Source of the DNA: Excoecaria cochinchinensis | Lineage: Eukaryota; Streptophyta; Magnoliopsida; Malpighiales; Euphorbiaceae | Direction: 5' to 3' | Length of the DNA stretch: 64,000 bases | Assembly: GCA_947683425.1 (NCBI GenBank) | Contig: CANTUQ010000055.1 | Location: 24,298,001-24,362,000 of the forward strand | Shown: one piece after another, positions 56,277 to 64,000 of the stretch | Numbering within the stretch: position 1 is the stretch's first letter | Layout of the letters: the number at the start of each line of letters is the position of its first letter | The notes under the pieces: generated by a model | Databases searched by the model: none | Told to the model about the DNA's origin: nothing | Seen by the model: the letters and a program-made list of their open reading frames with translations, nothing else | Program-made: the position numbers and the translations under genes

Positions 56277-59200
56277 TGCCTCAGTCAGTTACCTCCCCAG
56301 CATCAGGAGCAGGTTCATCAGCAACCAGGGGGAGAGGTAGAGGGACAGTCTCCCATACTTCAGCCAGACCTCCTCCACCACCATCTCAAGGACAGAGTCG
56401 CCCTTCGGGTCGAGCATATGCAGTGAGGGCCCGTGATCAGGAGGATGCTCCAGATGTAATCGTAGGTAAATTTTCTATATTTTCTGACTTAGTGTATGCA
56501 CTTATTGATCCCGAGTCCACACATTCATATATTAGCACAGACATTGCACGAGGAAATGGGTTAGATAGTTCTCCCCTAGACCATGACATTTTAGTGAGCA
56601 ATCCATTGGGCCACAGTGTGATAGTGAATTGAGTGTATAGAAGTTGCCCCATCAGTGTTCAGAATTGTGTTTTCCCCGCTAATCTGATTGAGTTACCTTT
56701 TAAAGAGTTTGATGTCATATTGGGAATGGATTGGTTAGCCACTCACCAGGTGATGGTTGACTACAAAAGGAAGTGAGTGACTATTAAGACTTCAGATGGT
56801 CAAGAGATCACAGTGGTGGGTCAAAGGCCATATTATCTGTCTGATGTTATATCAGCCACAGCAGCAAAGCGGTTGATTAGGAAAGGTTGTGAGGCATATT
56901 TATGCTATGCAGTGGAAGTAAAGAAGGGGACGCCTAATTTATCAAATGTTCCTATAGTGTGTGAGTTCTCAGATGTATTTCCTAAAGATCTTCCAGGCTT
57001 ACCCCCTGATCGAGAGATTGAATTCCCTATTGATGTAGCACCAGGAACTGCACCAGTTTCTATTGCTCTATATAGAATGGCACCAGCAGAGTTGAAAGAG
57101 TTGAAGATTCAGTTGCAAGAATTGCTAGAGAAAGGCTTTATTAGGCCTAGTGTATCGCCTTGGGGAGCTCCAGTGCTATTTGTAAAGAAGAAAGACGGAT
57201 CCCTGAGGTTGTGTATCGATTACAGGCAACTGAACAAATTGACAATCAAGAACAAATATCCATTGCCACGTATTGAGGATCTGTTTGATTAGTTGAAGGG
57301 TGCAGGTGTGTTTTCAAAGATTGTCTTGAGATCGGGCTACCATCAATTGAAGATTAAAGAGACAGATGTGCCCAAGACAGCCTTCCGTACCAGATATGGA
57401 CACTATGAGTTCCTAGTGATGCCTTTTGGACTCACGAATGCACCAGCTGCTTTTATGGACCTTATGAATAGGATCTTCCATCCATACATAGATCAGTTCG
57501 TAGTGGTTTTTATTGATGATATCCCGGTGTATTCAAAGACTCCAGAAGAGCATAATAAGCATTTGAGAATTGTATTGCAAACTCTCAGAGATAAGAAGCT
57601 GTATGCCAAGTTCAGCAAGTGTGACTTCTGGTTGAATGAAGTGTCCTTTCTTAGCCATGTGGTGTCAGCAGAAGGAATCAAAGTAGATCCACAAAAGATT
57701 GAATCAGTTTTGCAGTGGAGAACGCCCAAGAATGTTACTGAAATTAGAAGTTTCTTTGGTTTGGCAGGCTACTGTAGAAGGTTTGTTAAAGGTTTTTCTC
57801 TCATTGCATCACCTTTAACACGCTTATTACAGAAAAGACGAAGTTTGAGTGGACAGAAAAGTGCCAAGCCAGCTTTGAACAGCTTAAGAAGATGCTTACA
57901 GAAGCTCCAGTATTAACCCAATCTGAATCAGGTAAGTATTTCACCATTTATAGTGATGCGTCCTTAAATGGTTTGGGTTGTGTACTCATGCAAGATGGCA
58001 AGGTAGTAGCTTACTCCTCCCGCCAGCTTAAGAATCATGAAAAGAACTATTCTACTCATGATCTTGAGCTAGCAGCAATAGTATTTGCATTGAAGATTTG
58101 GAGGCATTATCTTTATGGTGAAAAGTGCTATATCTTCACAGATCATAAAAGCTTGAAATACTTGCTCACGCAGAAGAAGCTTAGTCTTAGACAACGAAGA
58201 TGGCTTGAATTGATAAAGGATTATGAATGCTTCATCGATTATCACCCAGGGAAGGCCAATATAGTGGTGGATGCTCTTAGCAGAAAGTTTATGGCAGCAT
58301 TGAGAGGATTGAATGTGAAACTTGATGTAACTGACAGTGGAGCCTTGGTAGTAGAGTCGAAAGTCAAGCCTGACTTTTTACAGTAAGTGAAAGCCGCCCA
58401 GAAGCAAGATGATAGGTTAATTGCAGTGATAGAAAGAGTGAAGACCAGTGGCAGTGATGACTATGCAGTGACTTCTGATGGTAGTGTCTACTATAAACAA
58501 AGGTTGTGTATGCCTAATCAGCCAGAATGGAAGAATAGTATATTGACAGAAGTGCACCACAACAGTTATGCCATGCACCCAGGAGCTAATAAAATGTATC
58601 AGGATTTGAAGATGCATTATTGGTAGCTAGGAATAAAGCGGGATGTGTCTGACTTTGTAAGTAAGTGTCTGATATGTCAACAGGTGAAAATTGAACATCA
58701 AGTGCCATCTGGGCTACTTCAACCCATCTCAATACTCGAGTGGAAGTGGGATCGAGTGACAATGGATTTTGTGACAGGATTACCTCTCACCCGAAGGAAA
58801 CATGATGCAATTTGGGTCATTATTGACAGACTCACCAAATCAGCACACTTCCTACCAGTGAGGAAGGATTTTCCATTGACTCGATTGGCGAAATTGTATA
58901 TTAATGAGATAGTAATGTTGCATGGAGTACCTAGTTCCATCATTTCAGACAAGGATCCTCGATTTACCTCCCAGTTTTGGAAGAAACTCCAGGAAGCATT
59001 GGGCACTAGACTGCATTATAGTACTGCCTTCCACCCACCGATGGATGGTCAATCAGAGAGAGTGATTCAGATATTAGAGGATATGCTCAGATGTTGTGTG
59101 CTGGAATTTAAAGACAGTTGGGAAAGATACTTGCCTTTAGTTGAGTTTGCTTACAATAATAGCTACCAATCCAGTATCAGGATGGCCCCATATGAAGCAC

Positions 59201-59812
59201 TTTATGGTAGGAAGTGTCAAACTCCCCTGTGTTGGACGGAATTGAGTGAGAACAAGCTAGTGGGAGCAGATTTGATCAGGGAAACTAAAGAGAAAGTCAA
59301 GGTGATCAAGCAGTGGCTCAAAGAAGCTAGTGATCGATAGAAATCCTATGCTGATTTAAAAAGGAAAGATATAGAATTTCTGGTGCGCGATAAAGTATTT
59401 TTGAAAGTTTCTCCATGGAAGTGACTGCTGAGATTTGGAAAGAAGGGCAAGTTGTCACCCAGATTTATTTGGCCTTATGAAGTAATTCAACAAGTGGGTC
59501 CGGTGGCGTACAGATTAAAGCTACCACAGGCTTTAGAATGATCCATTATGTGTTCCATGTGTCAATGCTGAGAAGAAATCGATCTGATCCAAGCCATGTG
59601 ATTGAACCAGAGGAAGTACAAGTGCAAGCTGATCTGACGTATGAAGAATATCCAGTGAAGATCCTAGCCAGGGAGGTCAGATAGCTTAGGAACAAGCAGA
59701 TTCCATTAGTAAAAGTGCTCTGGAACCACAACAGTGTGGAAGAAGCGACGTGGGAGCCTGAAGCAGCCATACAACAGCAATATCCACATCTTTTTCACTC
59801 AGGTAAATTTTG
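56277..59812 (+). pseudogene. Element E pol with chromodomain, broken
   Basis: Protease ALIDPESTHSY (usual Gly changed to Glu); RT VVFIDDIPVYS (about 57500-57530); RNase H YSDASLNGLG (about 57949) and FTDHKSLKY; integrase zinc module (HH near 58557-58580, CLICQQ near 58667-58685); and DDE residues at MDFVTG (58762), SDKDPRF (58947) and GQSERVIQILED (59047). The chromodomain (NSVEEATWEPEA) reads to about 59800. Stops: 56630 TGA, 56774 TGA, 57290 TAG, 58384 TAA, 58624 TAG, 59338 TAG, 59422 TGA and 59682 TAG. Frameshifts lie near 57830 and 59535. Decay is spread evenly, as expected for neutral ageing. Confidence 0.88.
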
Positions 59813-59842
59813 AGGACGAAATTTTCTTTAAGGGGGGTAGAA
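59806..59842 (+). other. Conserved stem and polypurine tract, element E
   Basis: AATTTTGAGGACGAAATT is the usual stem with one C-to-T change. The tract TTAAGGGGGGTAGAA follows, next to the 3' LTR. Confidence 0.7.
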
Positions 59843-59843
59843 T

Positions 59844-62800
59844 TGTAACAGCCCAAATAACGGTCTAGTAGTGTCAGAGTGTAATTCCAGTGTTACCATA
59901 AAAATCGCAGTGTCGAACTATGTAGGGAGTGAGTTTACCAGTGTTCAACTATAGTGATAAGTGTGTTAAATTATAGTGGTTCCGGGTCTGGTGACACCAG
60001 TCTGGCCATGTAGCGGACCCCGGCTGTCCGGCGGCCAAAAATTTTAAATTTTGGAAAAATGATATGTTGGTTATAAGGAATCTAGTGGAGAAATCGGAAC
60101 TAAAAACAGAGCTAAAACAGCTTCAGAAAGTCAATTTAAAGTTGGCCTCCGGTTCGGTTTAATTTGAACCGGGTTTTGACTGAGGTTTGACAAAAGGGTT
60201 TTTAGAGGTTTAATTGGCCCAATATATATTGAGTGTGTAAAATAAGATAGTGGGAGTGTTATTTGTGAATTTTGACAGCTTTAGAGTTGTATTTTACGGT
60301 AGAAGGAAAATTTATTAAATCAAACCGGTTTAAGCAAACCGGTGCCCAAATGGACTCTGATTGAGCTAAAAATTTGTAGGGAACCTATTTTTGTTGTTTT
60401 AAGATCAATGGGATTGGTTAGAAGTGAAAATAAAGAGAGAAACATATAGATCATTTGGAAAAGTGTAAATGGACCGAAAAATAAAAATTTTATTTTAAAT
60501 CGGTTGGACCACTTCGGTTGGAACGGTTCGGTTCATTAGGGGATTATATAAGGAGAGAAATGGCTGGATATCTCTAGAGAAATCCAGCCAAAGTCGCCAA
60601 CTTCCTCCCCTTGCAAAACCGAATTGCTCTCTCCATTTTCTCCTTCATTTTTCTTCACTTCTACCTCAATCTTTCCTCAAATTTTCACCTCATAGAACTA
60701 AATCAGCTTCTCTAGAATCATATTGAAGCAATTGGAGTCCAATTGGAGCAAAATAATTGAGAGAAATCAAGTGTTCAAAGGTTAGGGTAAGTTTGGGGGT
60801 TTTGATTTAAGGGTTTTTATTTTTGTCTATTAGTCCCCTACTAAGGTTTTTGGGGCTGTAGAACATGTTTATGAGGTTAGATTTTACATTTGAAGCTAGG
60901 TTTTAAAGTTATGAGCATGTTTCTATTCGGTCATGGTAGGAATCAAAGGTGAGAAGGGTGAATCTCACACCAAAGGGAAGGAAAAGCAAACTTGAACCAC
61001 TCTAGAACTTGGAAAACAGGTTTTTGGTTACTAAATCTATCTTTTTCCTAATGTATGTGTTGGTTTTTAGGTTATGTCTAAGGTTAGGTATATGAAATTG
61101 ATGGGTTTAATTAAATCTAACTTGATATTCATGTTTAGTGGGCTTAAATTAGTGTAGAAACATGTTTAGAAGAAATTAAATCAAATTGGTATGAAAGACC
61201 CAATAGTGGCCGAATGGTATATGTGAAATTTTATTAAGTTCTAATGGGTTTTAAGGCATATAAATGATGGTTATAACATGTTTAACAAGTGTAATGCATG
61301 ATTGAGTAAAAAGAATAATTAAATGAAATCATAATGGATGAACATTGTCTTGGCCGAATGGTAACAAGTGGATTTTAATGGAATATGTCATGTTAAATGG
61401 CATAATAATGGTATATATGACCTAAATAACATGAAGTAAGTATGATCGAGTGATTGTTTAAAATTATAGTGCATGGTATTGAAATTTGAGTTAATGGCCG
61501 AATGGTACTCTTGATGGAATACATGTGTGTTATGATAATATATGTAATGTAATGGCATTAAATGACTATACATTGATAAATGAGCGCATATGCAAAGTGG
61601 TAAGTGAAAATAAGATGTATGGCAAATTTTACATATTGGCATAATGTGATATTTATGTGAAATATGAGGAAATATTGCCCTGAGTAACAGTCTGGTAGTG
61701 AAATCTAGTCCAAGATATAATTGCCTAGCCATAGAGATTCCACACAGCGGTATGAGTCATGGCGACTCATTATTGATAGGCCAATGAGGGCTTATCACAA
61801 TGTAATTTCAGTGTTAAGTGATATTCAGCGTTTCAGTGTAGTGCAGTGCAGTGAAAATGGTCTTATTGGGATCATTCTATAGTGTAATGGGTCTGTGGGG
61901 CCCATTTCCCGTATATCCGGTCAGTAGATTTTCTACCGGGTCCATACTAGGGGCATTCTGGTAAATATGTAATAAAAATGGTAAAAATAGTGAAATTGGT
62001 GAATATGAGCGAGAACAGTACTAAAATGAAGTAAATAGACAGTTTAGGGATAAAACGGTAATTTTTTAAAAAGTTGGTAAAAATTGGTGAAAATTAGTTA
62101 AAAGTGAAAAAGGAAGGGTAAAATGGTAATTTTGATAAATTATAATATTAATATAGTGAAATAGTGCAAAAGTGATAAAATAAGGACTAAAATATAATTT
62201 GGCTAAATTGTAAGTTAAATAGTGGAATAATGAAGCATAAAGGTTAAAATTGTAATTTGATAAGTTTAATAAGGGTAAAAGTGAAAAATGAGACTAAAGG
62301 AGGTTAATAGTGTAAAAATTGAATAAATAAGGGCATTTTGGTAATTATATAAAGTAATGAGGGCATAAGTGTAATTAAAGTTAAAGTTAGGAGATAAATG
62401 GCATTTAAGTAAATGTGAGGACATAAATGTCATGAATGGAAAAGAAGGGATAGAAGTGGAATTAATGGAAAAGTTAGGGACATAAATGGAAATAAGAAAA
62501 AAGATAAGTGTTTTAAAATGTGATTAATGGAAGAGTAAAGAATTAAGTATGTTCAATAAATAAATAGTGTAATTAAGTGAATACATAGTTTGTATATGAT
62601 TAAATTAGTGTTGAATTTAAATAAATATAAGATTATTTAAGTGACTTAATAAAGGAATCAAATATAATTAATAGTAATAAATGAGAATAATATGTAAATT
62701 AGTTATGTAAATTCAATAGAATTACTTAGGAAATTTATAGATTGGTAACCACCACTGGGCATTCTAATGCTCAGCACGTAGTTGTTTTTGACTGCGTGTA

Positions 62801-63353
62801 GGTACCCCGTAGGATCGGAGCGGCATACATCAGTTCGAGGAGCAAGCCAGGAGTAGAATATTTATTTTGTATTTTGTATGTTTAATAGTAGTATTTTTGT
62901 GGCATGTATATACACTTAACCTATGGATGAGTTGGCATGTAATATTATTATGACGGCGTATTTATCTGTGTGGATATTATTATGGTTGTGCGAATTAAAG
63001 GCAGACGGGATGTATGAATATAGGAGGATATTGTCTTGTGCCCTTGCAGGGGCTATGGAAATTTGATTTTGCAGGTTTGGGTAGTGCAAATTACAAGCCG
63101 GTATACTGCCAAAATTTTTACCAAATGAATAGTGAATTAGACGATTATAGGTCATCGTAAATTAATTAATGAAAATGTTAATTACTGTGAGTGGGAATAA
63201 CTGAATTAAAGTGATAAGTGAAACATGTATTAAATGGAATGATAAAAAAAAATTAACCCGTAAATTCATTAAGTGATATTTATTTTAACAATCATGGTAA
63301 TCGCACAGTAGTGTTAGGACGACAGTATACGTACAGGGTATAAGGGTGTTACA
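59844..63353 (+). repeat. Element E 3' LTR
   Basis: TGTAACAGCCC to GTGTTACA, 3510 bp. It carries a micro-exon-like frame with an ATG (60933-60995: MV then GIKGEKGESHTKGKEKQT, then TGA) whose KGKEK core matches A and B; the 5' LTR copy has a stop. TATA at 60545. Confidence 0.9.
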
Positions 63354-63358
63354 AGCTG

Positions 63359-63390
63359 AGCTAGTCTGTCAGTTGGGAATGGGCGTCACA
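63359..63390 (+). repeat. Element D 3' LTR, last 32 bp
   Basis: AGCTAGTCTGTCAG to GGGCGTCACA, matching the end of the D 5' LTR, after the AGCTG duplication of E (63354-63358). Confidence 0.88.
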
Positions 63391-64000
63391 GTTAGATTCT
63401 AAGCATAGTCAGGTTAAGATTGAGGATATTCCAGTGGTTAAGGAGTTTGAATATGTTTTTCCAAGTAAGTTCCTTGGGTTGCCTCCGGAGAGGGAGGTGG
63501 CATTGTCCATTGAGATAGTGCCAAGTACTACACCTATATCAAAGCAACTTATCGAATGGTTCCTGTAGAATTGAGAGAACTTAAAACTAAATTACAAGAG
63601 CTATTAGATAAAGGTTTTATTAGACCCAGCGTATCTCCTTAGGGAGCTCCAGTGTTGTTTGTTAAGAAGAAGGATGGTACGTTGAGGATGTGCATCAACT
63701 ATAGGCAAATTAATAAGGTTACCATGAAGAATAAGTATCCTTTTCCAAGAATTGAGGATTAGTTTGACTAGCTTAGAGGTACAGGCGTCTTTTCCAATAT
63801 TGATCTTCGTTTGGGTTATTATCAGCTTCGGGTTAAGGATGCAGATGTGGTTAAGACTGCATTTCGGACGCGATATGGCCACTATGAGTTTCTTGTGATG
63901 CCGTTTGGTTTGACCAATGCACCTGCGGCTTTTATGGATTTGATGAACAGAGTGTTTAGGCCATATCTCGACTGATTTGTGTTAGAGGTGAAAAGTTTCC
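63391..64000 (+). pseudogene. Element B reverse transcriptase remnant, continues beyond window
   Basis: Resumes the frame cut at 42550 (DSKHSQVKIEDIPVVKEF). A frameshift lies near 63540. RT motifs follow: VLFVKKKDGTLRMCINYRQ (usual Asp changed to Asn), VFSNIDLRLGYYQL, FRTRYGHYEFLVMPFGLTNAP. Stops include TAG codons near 63641, 63760 and 63769, and a TGA near 63974. After about 63985 the sequence no longer matches RT (the FIDDIL motif is missing), so another rearrangement may start there. Confidence 0.82.

Larger units (their letters stand above)
51117..63353 (+). mobile_element. Element E: Tekay-type chromovirus with long LTRs
   Basis: 5' LTR 51117-55051 (including a tandem duplication of its end), primer site 55059, gag-pol 55188-59812 and 3' LTR 59844-63353. 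Target duplication TGTTG/AGCTG (two differences; the uninterrupted D LTR has AGCTG). All protein domains remain recognisable but the frame is broken many times. LTR divergence is visibly higher than in C, F or Athila, so it is older. Confidence 0.9.
42551..63390 (+). mobile_element. Element D: Tekay-type element lacking integrase core, with E nested
   Basis: 5' LTR 42551-45095; internal region 45096-48613; 3' LTR 48614-51116 plus 63359-63390. The flanks are GTTGG (42546-42550) and GTTAG (63391-63395), a target duplication with one change. The first LTR base is C where the other copy has T. Without E the element is about 8.6 kb. The coding region is decayed and lacks most of integrase, so it could not integrate with its own enzymes. 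Confidence 0.88.
38433..64000 (+). mobile_element. Element B: old Tekay/Del-type chromovirus, right end outside window
   Basis: 5' LTR 38433-40769, primer site 40775-40787, gag-protease 40876-42550, then interrupted by element D (42551-63390) and resuming with RT from 63391. The sequence before the start is ATCTC, the presumed left duplication; its partner lies beyond the window. Its many stops make it older than D or E, as nesting also requires. Confidence 0.85.

Noticed and set aside
63604..63882. A 92-codon minus-strand frame at the window end
   Set aside because: It is antisense to the recognisable RT of element B.
1..64000. Host protein-coding genes between the repeats
   Set aside because: All interval sequence is assignable to LTR elements or their non-coding parts. 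No multi-exon host gene pattern was recognised, though short or very diverged exons cannot be excluded without searches.

Overview
The window reads as heterochromatic nuclear DNA of a flowering plant. No host gene, rRNA or functional tRNA gene is recognisable. Almost every base belongs to Ty3/gypsy LTR retrotransposons or their fragments, nested up to three levels deep. Three lineages can be told apart. Tekay/Del-type chromoviruses have an initiator tRNA-Met primer site and a chromodomain after the integrase; they are labelled here A, B, C, D, E, F and G. There is one Athila-type element with a tRNA-Asp primer site. Tat-like LTRs are labelled S and T. The host species cannot be named from this sequence.

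Layout. 1-2227 is the 3' part of a Tekay-type LTR (A), sitting in an older LTR (G: 2228-2530 and 21226-22887). G is split by a minus-strand Tekay element (C, 2735-21225) next to a 204-bp SINE-like piece (2531-2734). Inside the 5' LTR of C lie a gag-only, pol-less element (F, 10469-17048, target-site duplication CAATT) and a Tat-like solo LTR (S, 18864-21136, CCCTT). A minus-strand Tat-like remnant (T, 22888-23714 and 37009-38432) is split by a complete Athila-type element (23715-37003, ATTTT). At 38433 a plus-strand Tekay element (B) begins. Its coding region is split at 42550/63391 by element D (42551-63390), whose 3' LTR is split by element E (51117-63353). B resumes at 63391 and runs off the window.

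Coding capacity. All polyproteins are broken. C is a single frame with four nonsense codons, each explicable by one C-to-T or G-to-A transition. Athila has three nonsense codons and one frameshift in gag-pol, plus a broken downstream gene. E keeps every domain but has about ten nonsense codons and three frameshifts. D has lost the integrase core. F encodes only Gag.

Most interesting signals. The LTRs hold structure that coding features do not explain. (1) A domain of about 200-275 nt recurs in six otherwise diverged Tekay-type LTRs. It is closed by long-range complementary pairs (TAGTGGATA/TATCCACTA, and outside it ACCTGC/GCAGGT or GCCTGC/GCAGGC) and filled with short hairpins. Changes on both sides of the helices suggest a selected RNA fold. 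(2) A two-hairpin motif overlaps a 3' splice-site-like sequence near the LTR end. (3) Arrays of CG-rich palindromes occur mid-LTR in Tekay, Athila and Tat lineages, with a different word in each. (4) A lysine-rich micro-exon (core KGKEK) has differences concentrated at third codon positions. (5) In Athila, the LTR hairpin array recurs internally just before the downstream gene, and a predicted 765-nt intron there would create the ATG at the exon junction. Mismatch counts between LTR pairs were made by eye and are approximate.
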